Origin: Mycobacterium sp. MYCO198283
Lineage (GTDB): Bacteria > Actinomycetota > Actinomycetes > Mycobacteriales > Mycobacteriaceae
Length of the DNA: 64,000 nucleotides
NCBI RefSeq assembly: GCF_021213805.1
Contig: NZ_JAJQJI010000008.1
Location: 186,001-250,000 of the forward strand
Reading direction: 5' to 3'
Shown here: piece by piece, positions 1-8,950 of the stretch
Layout of the letters: each line of letters opens with the position of its first letter
Position numbering within the stretch: the first letter of the stretch is position 1
Notes under the pieces: model-generated
What the model was told of the DNA's origin: nothing
What the model saw: only the letters and a program-made list of their open reading frames with translations
Databases searched by the model: none
Translations under genes and position numbers: made by a program

Positions 1-1
1 T

Positions 2-595
2 CGGCTCTACGGCCGGCGCGCCGATCTGGAGGCGCTCATCGCAGGCACGGACCCCGCCCGCACGGCGGGACTGCTGCCCGCGATCTCCGCGGAGGCGATG
101 AGCCGCGCGGCGGCCGGCGACGATCCGGCGCGCACCCGCCGCGATGTGCGGACCGCGATGACGGTGGCGGCGCGGCTCGCCGACGGCCGCCGGCTGACCG
201 ACCGGCAAGCGGTCCGCCTGGCGTGTGCGCTCACCGACGTCGCAGTGCGCGACACCCTGTACGCGCTGGCGGTCGGCGTGGCGGCGGCTGCCGCAGAAGC
301 GCTCTGGGCAGAGCTCACACGCCTGTTACCGGATCGCTGGCGCGTCGAACCGCTCGTGCTGCTGGCCTTTTCCGCCTATGTGCGCGGCGACGGTCCGCTG
401 GCCGGGATTGCGCTGGAGGCCGCGCTGCGCATCGACGGTGCGCACCGGATGGCGGTGATGCTCGACAAGGCGCTGCAGTCCGGGATGCGGCCCGAGCAGA
501 TCCGAGAACTCGGCGCGACGGGATACGCGCTGGCGGAGCGCCTCGGCATACGGCTGCCGGGCCGGACGTTCGCGGGCCGTCGTCGCGCCGGCTGA
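2..595 (+). CDS. DUF4192 domain protein, 5' end outside the window
   Basis: The reading frame is open from the first bases of the window, so only the C-terminal ~197 residues are visible and the start lies upstream. The sequence (RLYGRRADLEALIAG early, then Ala/Arg-rich helices and a stretch near FSAYVRGDGPLAGIALEAAL) fits the DUF4192 family, found in actinobacteria and of unknown function. The position next to ideR in opposite orientation matches other mycobacteria. It converges on ideR with a 4-base gap. No catalytic motif can be named. The family call rests on memory of the C-terminal pattern and is moderately secure. Confidence 0.7.
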   Translation, partial: RLYGRRADLEALIAGTDPARTAGLLPAISAEAMSRAAAGDDPARTRRDVRTAMTVAARLADGRRLTDRQAVRLACALTDVAVRDTLYALAVGVAAAAAEALWAELTRLLPDRWRVEPLVLLAFSAYVRGDGPLAGIALEAALRIDGAHRMAVMLDKALQSGMRPEQIRELGATGYALAERLGIRLPGRTFAGRRRAG

Positions 596-599
596 CGTG

Positions 600-1289
600 T
601 CAGACCTTCTCGACCTTGACGGCGTGCGCCATCTCATGGGGGAGCTCCACCTGCTCATGACCGGGAATGAGGATGGCGACACCGCCATGTGGCTGGTTCT
701 CCACGGTGACGCGGGCGTTCGGCACCACCCCGGCGTCCTTCAGGCGGGCAATCAGGTGAACGTCGCCCTGCACATGCTCGGTCAGTTGCCGCACCACCAC
801 CGCGACCGGAAAGCCGGACGGCAGCTCGGTCAGCCGCACGAGGTGGCGGTCCTCGGCGCCCAGCGCGTCGATGCCGAGGTCCGAGAGCCCGGGGATCGGA
901 TTGCCGAACGGAGAGACGGTCGGGTTGTCGAGCACCTGCACCAGCCGCCGTTCGACGTCCTCGCTCATCACGTGCTCCCACCGGCAGGCCTCGGCGTGCA
1001 CGTCCTCCCACGGCAGGCCGATCACGTCGACCAGCAGCCGTTCGGCAAGCCGGTGCTTGCGCATCACGGCGATGGCGAGGGTGCGGCCCTTCTCGGTGAG
1101 CTCGAGATGACGGTCGCCGGCCACGTGCAACAGCCCGTCGCGCTCCATGCGTGACACGGTCTGGCTCACGGTCGGCCCGCTTTGCTCGAGCCGCTCGGCG
1201 ATGCGCGCACGCAGCGGAACCACGCCCTCTTCCTCGAGGTCGTAGATGGTCCGCAGGTACATCTCGGTGGTGTCAACAAGGTCGTTCAT
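600..1289 (-). CDS. ideR: Iron-dependent repressor IdeR (DtxR family)
   Basis: A 229-residue DtxR/IdeR-type repressor, nearly the same as M. tuberculosis IdeR. With Fe2+ it binds iron boxes, represses siderophore genes and activates iron storage. Domains are an N-terminal winged helix (about 1-73), a dimerisation/metal domain (74-140) and a C-terminal SH3-like domain. The metal ligands are visible at family positions: Met10, Cys102, Glu105 and His106 for one site, and His79, Glu83 and His98 for the other. The ATG is preceded by GGGAGGACGGCC; an in-frame extension upstream is not supported. It lies directly downstream of sigB on the same strand, but a strong hairpin separates them, so they need not be one transcript. 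I see no iron box upstream. Confidence 0.97.
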   Translation of the reverse strand: MNDLVDTTEMYLRTIYDLEEEGVVPLRARIAERLEQSGPTVSQTVSRMERDGLLHVAGDRHLELTEKGRTLAIAVMRKHRLAERLLVDVIGLPWEDVHAEACRWEHVMSEDVERRLVQVLDNPTVSPFGNPIPGLSDLGIDALGAEDRHLVRLTELPSGFPVAVVVRQLTEHVQGDVHLIARLKDAGVVPNARVTVENQPHGGVAILIPGHEQVELPHEMAHAVKVEKV

Positions 1290-1351
1290 GGCCGTCCTCC
1301 CGGTCGGCGCCAGTCTAATCGGCTGGCTGGCATTACGGACTTCCCTGACCG

Positions 1352-1401
1352 CGAAACCGGCCGTGTGCCGCCCGCGAGGGGGCAGCACACGGCCGGTTTC
1401 G
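1352..1401 (-). terminator. Hairpin with 17-bp stem downstream of sigB
   Basis: Bases 1353-1368 and 1385-1400 are perfect inverted repeats (arm GAAACCGGCCGTGTGC), extended by one C-G pair to 1352/1401, with a 16-nt loop. It starts 13 nt past the sigB stop and ends 62 nt before the ideR start. No U-tract follows on the minus strand, which is usual for mycobacterial terminator-like hairpins. I infer that it ends or stabilises sigB mRNA; read-through into ideR cannot be excluded. Confidence 0.65.
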
Positions 1402-1413
1402 TCGAAAGCGTCG

Positions 1414-2370
1414 TCAGCTGGCGTAGGAGCGGAGCCGGTCGGCGCGGTCGCCGTTGCGCAACTTGGCCATGACTTCGCGCTCGATCTGGCGGACCCGCTC
1501 ACGGGACAGGCCGAACAGCTTGCCGATCTGGTCCAGCGTGCGAGGCTGGCCGTCATCGAGCCCGAAGCGCAGGCGAATGACCTGCTGTTCGCGCTCGTCG
1601 AGGGTGCTGAGCACGTGCCGAATGTCGGTGTGGAGCAACTCGGCGATGACGGCGTTCTCGGCGGACATCGCCTCGGCGTCCTCGATGAAGTCGCCCAGCG
1701 GCGCCTCCTCGTCGCTGCCGACCGGCATGTCGAGGCTCACCGGATCGCGGCTGTGTTCCAGCAGATCGTTGATCTTCTCGACGGGGATGCCCGATTCGGC
1801 GGCCAGCTCCTCGTCGCTGGCCTCGCGACCGAGGTGCTGGTGCATCTCACGCTTGATCCGGGCGAGCTTGTTGACCTGCTCGACGAGGTGGACCGGCAGC
1901 CGGATGGTGCGGCTCTGGTCCGCCATGCCGCGGGTGATGGCCTGCCGGATCCACCAGGTGGCGTAGGTGGAGAACTTGAAGCCCTTGGTGTAGTCGAACT
2001 TCTCCATCGCCCGGATCAAGCCGAGGTTGCCCTCCTGGATGAGGTCCAGCAGCGGCATGCCGCGGCCGGTGTAGCGCTTCGCCAGGGACACCACCAGACG
2101 CAAGTTGGCCTCCAGCAGGTGCCGTCGGGCGGCCTCGCCGTCGCGCACGACCATGGCCAGGTCACGCTTGCGGGATTCGCTCAGCCGCTTCTTGGTGTTC
2201 AGCAGGTGCTGGGCGTACAGGCCGGCCTCGATCCGTTTGGCCAGTTCCACCTCGTCGGCCGCGTTGAGCAACGCGGTCTTGCCGATCCCGTTCAGATAGA
2301 CACGGACAAGGTCGGCGGCCGGGCTCTGGGCATCCAAATCTTGGTCGATGCGGCTGGTGGCGTTTGCCAT
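1414..2370 (-). CDS. sigB: RNA polymerase sigma factor SigB
   Basis: A 318-residue group 2 sigma factor, the stress and stationary-phase companion of SigA. It lacks the long acidic/basic N-terminus of SigA and begins at region 1.2 ([16 protein letters not shown]). Region 2 shows [27 protein letters not shown] and the -10-binding motif [10 protein letters not shown]; region 4 ends in the helix-turn-helix [18 protein letters not shown]. The chosen ATG follows an AGGAGG Shine-Dalgarno; a 13-codon extension upstream is rejected because it runs through that site. Upstream lies a SigE/SigH-type promoter (2408-2434), so stress control is expected. The distance from sigA, across the small DUF genes, matches M. 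tuberculosis. Confidence 0.97.
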   Translation of the reverse strand: MANATSRIDQDLDAQSPAADLVRVYLNGIGKTALLNAADEVELAKRIEAGLYAQHLLNTKKRLSESRKRDLAMVVRDGEAARRHLLEANLRLVVSLAKRYTGRGMPLLDLIQEGNLGLIRAMEKFDYTKGFKFSTYATWWIRQAITRGMADQSRTIRLPVHLVEQVNKLARIKREMHQHLGREASDEELAAESGIPVEKINDLLEHSRDPVSLDMPVGSDEEAPLGDFIEDAEAMSAENAVIAELLHTDIRHVLSTLDEREQQVIRLRFGLDDGQPRTLDQIGKLFGLSRERVRQIEREVMAKLRNGDRADRLRSYAS

Positions 2371-2407
2371 GACGGCCTCCTGATCGGCTCGAAGTGTCAA
2401 GCGGTAC

Positions 2408-2434
2408 AACGCTCGAACGGATCAATGAGTTCCC
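2408..2434 (-). promoter_or_regulatory. SigE/SigH-type promoter of sigB
   Basis: On the minus strand GGGAAC (2434-2429) is followed after 17 nt by CGTT (2411-2408). This is the -35/-10 pattern of the mycobacterial extracytoplasmic sigma factors SigE and SigH, which are known to drive sigB in M. tuberculosis. The predicted start site lies about 30 nt before the sigB ATG. The match is seen directly; which sigma factor uses it is inference. Confidence 0.75.
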
Positions 2435-2507
2435 AGGGGTTCGGGCGTTCACACGTCCTGAACTGCGGAAATTCGTCGCCGACCTGAGAATGTCCTGAGA
2501 ATGGAAT

Positions 2508-2942
2508 TCAGGCGCTCTCATCTTTGGCGCCGGCGGTCCATTCACCGGGCTCCGGTTGCGGTACGGCGTCGACGCCGGCCGGAAGCGACGGGCGCGGTGC
2601 GGCGGAGAACAGTGACGGGGCGTCGCGGTGGTCGAAGCGCCGCGGCTCCTCGGCCCGGCGGGGCGGCCGGTCGTTGGCGATCAGCACCGCCATCCACGGC
2701 AGCGGGATGGACGCCGCCACGATGGCCAGCGAGATGAGGCCGTTCTCCCAGACGCTGTAGGCGACTGCCGCCAAGATCAGCGCCGGGATGCGGAACGCCA
2801 TGAGCGACAGGTACTTGCGGACCCGCTGGCGGTGTTGTTCTTCGTAGGGCAGCGCGGCGCCGGTGATCAGAACCGGCTGGCCGTCGTCGTCGAACCGGTA
2901 TTGCGGGGGATCGCCGAAACCCAGCTCGTCGCCGTGTTTCAT
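2508..2942 (-). CDS. DUF3099 membrane protein
   Basis: A 144-residue protein with two closely spaced hydrophobic segments in the middle (around ALILAAVAYSVW and LISLAIVAASIPLPWMAVLI) flanked by polar, Arg/Pro-rich tails. This is the DUF3099 layout, a small actinobacterial inner-membrane family of unknown role. The ATG at MKHGDELGF sits behind GGAGTG; an upstream start would add 11 residues without support. It lies between sigB and the DUF3039 gene, as in other mycobacteria, and is transcribed toward sigB. Confidence 0.8.
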   Translation of the reverse strand: MKHGDELGFGDPPQYRFDDDGQPVLITGAALPYEEQHRQRVRKYLSLMAFRIPALILAAVAYSVWENGLISLAIVAASIPLPWMAVLIANDRPPRRAEEPRRFDHRDAPSLFSAAPRPSLPAGVDAVPQPEPGEWTAGAKDESA

Positions 2943-3006
2943 CACTCCACTGTTCCACAATGCGGGGGTGAGCACCGCTTCGGTTTATTACGGTCGGCTG
3001 ACCGGG

Positions 3007-3012
3007 CACAAT
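3007..3012 (+). promoter_or_regulatory. Candidate -10 of a leaderless DUF3039 transcript
   Basis: CACAAT lies 7 nt before the ATG at 3020, a spacing that puts the transcription start on or beside the start codon. There is no Shine-Dalgarno in between. It resembles the other close -10/start pairs in this window, but the -35 is weak. Confidence 0.35.
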
Positions 3013-3019
3013 TGAGCCC

Positions 3020-3259
3020 ATGGCGACCCAGACCCTTGAGCGCACCGACACCGACGAACGCGTCGACGACGGGACCGACGACGACACCCCTAAGTTCTTC
3101 CACTACGTGAAGAAGGACAAGATCGCCGAGTCTGCGGTCATGGGCACCCACGTCGTCGCGCTCTGCGGCGAGGTCTTTCCGGTGACGCGCTCCGCGAAGC
3201 CGGGATCGCCGGTGTGCCCGGAGTGCAAGAAGATCTTCGAGAAGCTCAAGAAGGGCTGA
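3020..3259 (+). CDS. DUF3039 zinc-ribbon protein
   Basis: A 79-residue protein with an acidic N-terminal third and a C-terminal half carrying HVVALCGEVF and CPECKKIFEKL. The H-x4-C and C-x2-C arrangement suggests a small zinc-binding fold, the DUF3039 signature in actinobacteria. The function is unknown. Its last 14 bases overlap the 3' end of the convergent YihY-type gene. The start is the only ATG in frame and probably leaderless. Confidence 0.85.
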   Translation: MATQTLERTDTDERVDDGTDDDTPKFFHYVKKDKIAESAVMGTHVVALCGEVFPVTRSAKPGSPVCPECKKIFEKLKKG

Positions 3260-4205
3260 CCGGCTCGGCTTCGGGCGCCCGGTTCGCCGCCCGCCCGGGG
3301 TCGGTGGTACGCCGGCGCAGCCACCGGCCAACGCGGTGTGCATACGGTGCGGGCGCCGGCCACTGCTCCTCGATCGCCGCGTTGAGTTCCGCGCCGATGA
3401 CGACGGCGAATCCGAGGAAGAACGCGAACAGCGAGAACGCGATGGGCGTCGCGAGCGCGCCGTAGGTGTAGCCGGTACTGGTGATCCACGTCAGGTAGAC
3501 CCGCAGACCGAGGCTGGCGATGAGGAACACCGTGGACGCGAGCGCCGCGCCGAGCACCAGCCGATAGGACGGCAGCGGCCGGGGCAGCGCCACCCGGTAG
3601 AGCGCGGTGACGATCAGGATCAGGGTGCCGGCCAGCACCGGGTAGTAGCCGAATTGCCACACGCTGTCCCAGCTGTCGGGAATCAGGTCGGCGATCTTCT
3701 GCGGACCCAGCGCGATCACCGGCATCACGACGACGGCGAGGCCGAGCATCACCACGTAGAGGAACAGCGAGAAGAACCGCTGCCGGACGGGATGGCGGAG
3801 CGGCGTCTGGTCGTGGGCCTCGACCACCGAGTCGACGAACGACGAGATGGCCGACGAGCCGGCCCACAGCGAGATGACGAATCCGAAGGACACCACTTCG
3901 CCACGGGCGTCCTGCACGATGTCGGTGATGGTCGGCGCGATGATCTCGTTGACCACGCTGGGGGAGAAGAAGTGATCGGCGGCGCTGATCAACCGCTCCT
4001 GGATGGTCGCCAGCGTCGTGGGGCCGAACAGCGGGGCGATGTAGGACAGGCTCCCGAGCAGCCCCAACAGCAGCGGTGGGAGCGAAAGCAGGCACCAGAA
4101 CCCCGCTTGTGCCGATTGCGCGAAGATCGAGTCGTCCCACGCCTTGGTGAGCGTGCGGACCACCACGTGCCAGCCGGGGTGCCGGGTGCGCGGTTCATCG
4201 GTCAT
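3246..4205 (-). CDS. YihY/BrkB-family inner-membrane protein
   Basis: A 319-residue polytopic protein of the YihY (formerly BrkB/ribonuclease BN) family. Six hydrophobic segments are visible, the first within AGFWCLLSLPPLLLGLLG and later ones around VVMLGLAVVVMPVIAL and AFSLFAFFLGFAVVIG; the family motif GAELNA lies near the C-terminus. The role is uncertain: transport or envelope functions have been suggested, and the old ribonuclease BN label is wrong for this family. The chosen start, MTDEPRTRHPGW, removes a low-complexity Arg-rich extension. It is convergent with the DUF3039 gene. Confidence 0.85.
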   Translation of the reverse strand: MTDEPRTRHPGWHVVVRTLTKAWDDSIFAQSAQAGFWCLLSLPPLLLGLLGSLSYIAPLFGPTTLATIQERLISAADHFFSPSVVNEIIAPTITDIVQDARGEVVSFGFVISLWAGSSAISSFVDSVVEAHDQTPLRHPVRQRFFSLFLYVVMLGLAVVVMPVIALGPQKIADLIPDSWDSVWQFGYYPVLAGTLILIVTALYRVALPRPLPSYRLVLGAALASTVFLIASLGLRVYLTWITSTGYTYGALATPIAFSLFAFFLGFAVVIGAELNAAIEEQWPAPAPYAHRVGRWLRRRTTDPGRAANRAPEAEPVSPS

Positions 4206-4281
4206 GACTCGTTCAGCATGACCGATGAACCGCCCGCCACTGCACAGGCGCCGCCGGTGCGGTGCTGCGCGGCCGTCGAAC

Positions 4282-4476
4282 TCAGTCCTGCGCCGCGGCG
4301 CTGGTCTCCAGCACGGCCGCCTGTTCGACGAGCTTGGCCTGGTACTCATTCGCGTGGTGCTGGCAGAACAACAACTCGAAACCGGACGGCAGGGTCGCCC
4401 GAACGCGAGCCGCGGCGCCGCACCGATCGCACCGATCGGCTTTGGTCAGCTCTGGTCTGGTCAGAGTGGCGGTCAT
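4282..4476 (-). CDS. Small cysteine-pair protein (DUF7455-like)
   Basis: A 64-residue protein with CDRCGAAARV and, 18 residues on, FCQHH, the ligand set of a small zinc ribbon. Related short actinobacterial proteins with a C-x2-C pair and a Cys-x-His-His end are grouped as DUF7455; the function is unknown. The ATG follows a good Shine-Dalgarno (GGAGGAG), which decides against the longer in-frame start. It lies upstream of the YihY gene in the same orientation. Confidence 0.75.
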   Translation of the reverse strand: MTATLTRPELTKADRCDRCGAAARVRATLPSGFELLFCQHHANEYQAKLVEQAAVLETSAAAQD

Positions 4477-4595
4477 GGCTCCTCCGTTCTCACGTGTCTT
4501 CACTGTGTCAGACACTCGGCCGTTCGGCCTTGTTCCCCTGGTGCTCACCGCTGTGGGATCTCTCACCGTCCCCACGTTGCGGCAAGCTGGTCGAT

Positions 4596-4958
4596 GTGGA
4601 AGCCACATCCCCGCTCCTGCTACACCTCTGCGGCGCCGACGAGTGGGCCGCGGCCCAGCTGGTCGGTCACCACAGCCCCGAATCGTTGCGGTCCGTCGGG
4701 TTCATCCACCTCTCCGCGCCGTATCAGGTGCACCTGCCGGCGAACCGGCTCTACGCCGGCCGCACCGATCTGGTGCTCCTTCACGTCGACCCGGAGCGCC
4801 TGGACGCACCGGTGAGGTGGGAACCCGGGGTGGCCACTGACCCGGGAGCAATGGTGTTCCCCCATTTGTACGGACCCCTACCGACCGGAGCTGTGATCCG
4901 CGTCACGGATTTCCGTCCCGGCCCTGATGGGGCGTTCGCGCCGTTCACGCAGGGCTGA
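4596..4958 (+). CDS. DUF952 family protein
   Basis: A 120-residue protein with the DUF952 pattern: LLHLC near the start, GFIHLSAPYQV, LVLLHVDPERL, and a late FPHLYGPLP. DUF952 proteins are often linked to glutathione- or thioredoxin-like folds, but no biochemical role is established. The start is a GTG with no clear Shine-Dalgarno, so it may be a few codons off. It is divergent from the small zinc-ribbon gene, with 119 bp between them. Confidence 0.75.
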   Translation: MEATSPLLLHLCGADEWAAAQLVGHHSPESLRSVGFIHLSAPYQVHLPANRLYAGRTDLVLLHVDPERLDAPVRWEPGVATDPGAMVFPHLYGPLPTGAVIRVTDFRPGPDGAFAPFTQG

Positions 4959-4966
4959 ACTCCGCG

Positions 4967-5029
4967 ATCGGCGATGGCGTCGGCCTCGATATCGATGAGC
5001 ACGTCCGGTGCGACGAGCGCCGTCGGCAA
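4967..5029 (-). pseudogene. Possible remnant of a RidA (YjgF) gene
   Basis: On the minus strand this stretch encodes LPTALVAPDVLIDIEADAIA, which strongly resembles the C-terminus of RidA-family enamine/imine deaminases (pattern ..L..PDvLIEIEA.A). No RidA N-terminus, start codon or proper stop is present; the frame runs on into antisense of the DUF952 gene. In M. tuberculosis a YjgF/RidA gene lies downstream of sigA in sigA orientation, which is where this fragment sits. I infer a decayed copy. Chance similarity over 20 residues is possible. Confidence 0.35.
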
Positions 5030-5049
5030 CCTCGGTAAGATCTTCGGCC

Positions 5050-5247
5050 GTGGGGCGATTCGGTTGGATCATCGGTGCCATCGCGATCATCGCGGCCTAC
5101 GGCGCCGCCTGGTACTTCTTCAGCGAGCTCCTCAACCCCGCGCAATGGGCGTTCGCCGGCGCGGGGCTGCTCTTGGAGTACCTGATCGTCTGGGCCGCCG
5201 CACAGCGCCCACTGGCCGACCAGTCGGGCCGCGCGGTCGACCGCTGA
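5050..5247 (+). CDS. Small two-TM membrane protein
   Basis: A 65-residue protein with two hydrophobic segments (GWIIGAIAIIAAYGAAWYFF and WAFAGAGLLLEYLIVWAAA) and a short polar tail. It is unrecognised beyond that. GTG 5050 is preferred because the upstream in-frame extension is polar and overlaps the RidA remnant on the other strand. It converges on sigA, with a hairpin between the two stops. Confidence 0.55.
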   Translation: MGRFGWIIGAIAIIAAYGAAWYFFSELLNPAQWAFAGAGLLLEYLIVWAAAQRPLADQSGRAVDR

Positions 5248-5262
5248 CGCGGCGATGTGGTG

Positions 5263-5290
5263 CCGACGGCGTCTTCGTGACAGCCGTCGG
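5263..5290. terminator. Bidirectional hairpin between the small membrane gene and sigA
   Basis: CCGACGGC (5263-5270) and GCCGTCGG (5283-5290) form a perfect 8-bp stem with a 12-nt loop, placed between two convergent stop codons at 5247 and 5302. No U-tract is present on either strand. It probably serves both transcripts. Confidence 0.55.
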
Positions 5291-5301
5291 GTGATCGGCC
5301 G

Positions 5302-6744
<1,443 letters not shown>

Positions 6745-6912
6745 GTCCACCCTTCCAAATCACTTCACGCGCGCCGGACGCCGCCGGGGCTGGTTTTCAC
6801 CACAATCGGCTTCGTCGTGCGCTATGTCGAATGTCGGCGTCGATATCGGCTGGAGATATTCGCCGCTATCGCTGCAGCGGCCGCCGTCGACCATTGTAAC
6901 GACCCGGCGGGC

Positions 6913-7731
6913 TCACGCCTGGCCGAGCGGAATCGTTCCGTGCGTCACGTCCGCCTCGGCGGCCATGGCGGCGCCGACGATTCCGGCGGTGTTCTGCAGC
7001 GTCGCGGCGACCACCGGGGTGCGGTTGGTCAGCAGCGGAACCCACTTCTCGGCCTTGCGGCTGATGCCGCCGCCGACAATGAACAGGTCCGGCCAGATCG
7101 CGTTCTCGATGGCGACGAGCACCTTGGTGACCTCCGGCGCCCACCGCCGGTAGCTCCAGTCGTTGCGCTCCTTGACCGACGACGCCGCGCGGTGTTCGGC
7201 CTCTTTGCCGTCCACCTCGAGGTGCCCGAACTCGGTGTTCGGCAGCAGCACGCCGTTGTGGATCACCGCCGATCCGATTCCGGTGCCAAAGGTGAGCAGC
7301 ACCACCACACCGGTGTTGTCGCGGCCGGCGCCGAAGCGTTCCTCGGCGAGCCCGGCGGCGTCGGCGTCGTTGAGCACGGTGACCGGCTGTCCGCCGAGCG
7401 CTTCGGCGATGACCCCGCGGGCATTGGTGCCGATCCAGGCCTTGTCCACGTTGGCGGCGGTGCGCACGGTGCCGTTGGTGACCACCCCGGGATAGGTGAC
7501 GCCCACCCGGTCTGTCCAGCCGAATTCCCGGACGACGGCGGCGACCGTGGCGGCGACGGCGTCGGGGGTGGCGGGCTGCGGCGTCGGGAGCTTGAACCGC
7601 TCGCCGACGAGCGTGCCGGTGCCGAGATCGACGATGCCGCCCTTGACGCCGCTCCCGCCGACATCGACCCCGAAGCCGCGGCGTTGTGGCAGGGCAACCG
7701 GGTCCGCGCTCGACGTGTTCATGGCGGTCAT
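6913..7731 (-). CDS. ppgK: Polyphosphate glucokinase
   Basis: A 272-residue ROK-type kinase that phosphorylates glucose with polyphosphate (or ATP) in the cytoplasm. Visible motifs are the phosphate-binding GFGVDVGGSGVKGGIVDLG, the catalytic-Asp region LNDADAAG, and the second phosphate loop LTFGTGIGSA. The C-terminal RWAPEVTKVL and FIVGGGISRK are typical of actinobacterial PpgK. GAGGAG before the ATG at 7731 sets the start; the GTG/ATG alternatives are worse. It lies between sigA and suhB, as in M. tuberculosis, and is divergent from suhB. Confidence 0.93.
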   Translation of the reverse strand: MTAMNTSSADPVALPQRRGFGVDVGGSGVKGGIVDLGTGTLVGERFKLPTPQPATPDAVAATVAAVVREFGWTDRVGVTYPGVVTNGTVRTAANVDKAWIGTNARGVIAEALGGQPVTVLNDADAAGLAEERFGAGRDNTGVVVLLTFGTGIGSAVIHNGVLLPNTEFGHLEVDGKEAEHRAASSVKERNDWSYRRWAPEVTKVLVAIENAIWPDLFIVGGGISRKAEKWVPLLTNRTPVVAATLQNTAGIVGAAMAAEADVTHGTIPLGQA

Positions 7732-7897
7732 GGCGCTCCTCACGCGGGCTGCGAAAGCGGGCTCTCCGGCGGCCTGCGGCGGCGGTCGGCCCGCTCAACT
7801 GTAGTGCGTCGGCGCCCGCCCGGGGTGCTTGGCCGCGAAACCGCGCCGCGGCCCGGGCACCTGGTCCTCGGCGGCGCCGGTGTGCTGCGATGACAGC

Positions 7898-8746
7898 GTG
7901 ACCGTGCTCCACGACCCCGCCGAACTCCGGGAAACGGCAGTGCAATTGGCCGCCGAGGCCGCCGCGCACGTGCGCCGGCGCCGACCCGAGGTCTTCGGCG
8001 CCGCGGCGGCCGGGGGATCGGTGCGGACCAAGAGCACGCCGACCGATCCGGTGACCGTCGTCGACACCGAGACCGAGCGGCTGCTGCGCGACCGGCTCGC
8101 CGCGACGCGACCGGGAGAGCCGGTGCTCGGCGAAGAGGAGGGCGGGCCGTCGGCGCCGGCGCGACCCGGCGCGGTGACGTGGGTGCTCGACCCCATCGAC
8201 GGCACCGTCAACTTCGTCTACGGCATTCCGGCCTACGGGGTGTCGGTCGCCGCACGCGTCGACGGTGTCTCGGTGGCGGGCGCGGTGGCCGACGTGGCCG
8301 CCGGGACGCTCTACGCGGCCGCCCGCGGCGCGGGCGCCCGGGTGCGCGACGCCGACGGCGCCTGGCATCCACTGCGGTGCACCGCCGTCACCGACCTCGC
8401 GATGACGCTGGTCGGCACCGGCTTCGCCTACGCCCGCGACCGGCGCGCCCGGCAGGCCGCGGTGGTGGCCGAGATGCTACCGGCGGTGCGAGACATCCGG
8501 CGCATCGGCTCGGCCGCGCTCGACCTCTGCGCCGTGGCAGCCGGCCGCCTCGACGGCTACTACGAGCACGGGCTCAAGGAATGGGACTGGGCGGCGGGCG
8601 CGCTGATCGCCGCCGAGGCCGGCGCGGCCGTCCGCTTTCCGGCCGATCTGCAGGCCGGCGCCGTGGTGGCCGCCGCGCCGGGCGTCATCGAGGCGCTGAC
8701 GGCGCTCCTGGCCGGCCGCGGCGCCCTCGACGGCCTGCCCGGATAA
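7898..8746 (+). CDS. suhB: Inositol-1-monophosphatase SuhB
   Basis: A 282-residue Mg2+-dependent, Li+-sensitive phosphatase family member that releases inositol from inositol 1-phosphate, needed for phosphatidylinositol and mycothiol. Visible motifs are the metal ligand Glu in VLGEEEGG, the signature WVLDPIDGTVNF and the second signature EWDWAAGALIAAEAG. The start is one of two nearby GTGs (7898 or 7904); neither has a strong Shine-Dalgarno. It is the last core gene before the polysaccharide cluster. In M. tuberculosis the next gene on this side would be cei. Confidence 0.92.
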   Translation: MTVLHDPAELRETAVQLAAEAAAHVRRRRPEVFGAAAAGGSVRTKSTPTDPVTVVDTETERLLRDRLAATRPGEPVLGEEEGGPSAPARPGAVTWVLDPIDGTVNFVYGIPAYGVSVAARVDGVSVAGAVADVAAGTLYAAARGAGARVRDADGAWHPLRCTAVTDLAMTLVGTGFAYARDRRARQAAVVAEMLPAVRDIRRIGSAALDLCAVAAGRLDGYYEHGLKEWDWAAGALIAAEAGAAVRFPADLQAGAVVAAAPGVIEALTALLAGRGALDGLPG

Positions 8747-8950
8747 GCGCGCCGACCGCGGCGGACCGGTCGTCCTCCTGGTCTTTCCGCGCAAAGGTGC
8801 GTTTTCAGCAAACGTTTAGTACAGTGCTCCTCGGTTGCACCGTTTACCCGCTCAGCTGCGCTTACCCGGCTTGCGACCAGCATAATTCGTTTGCGAAGAC
8901 CGTCACAGTGAAGGCTCAGCCGCCGCGGTGACGAACTGGGAGGAAAGCCG

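Noticed and set aside
1290..1413. Iron box (IdeR operator) for ideR autoregulation
   Set aside because: I looked for the TTAGGTTAGGCTAACCTAA-type palindrome in the ideR and sigB upstream regions and found nothing close.
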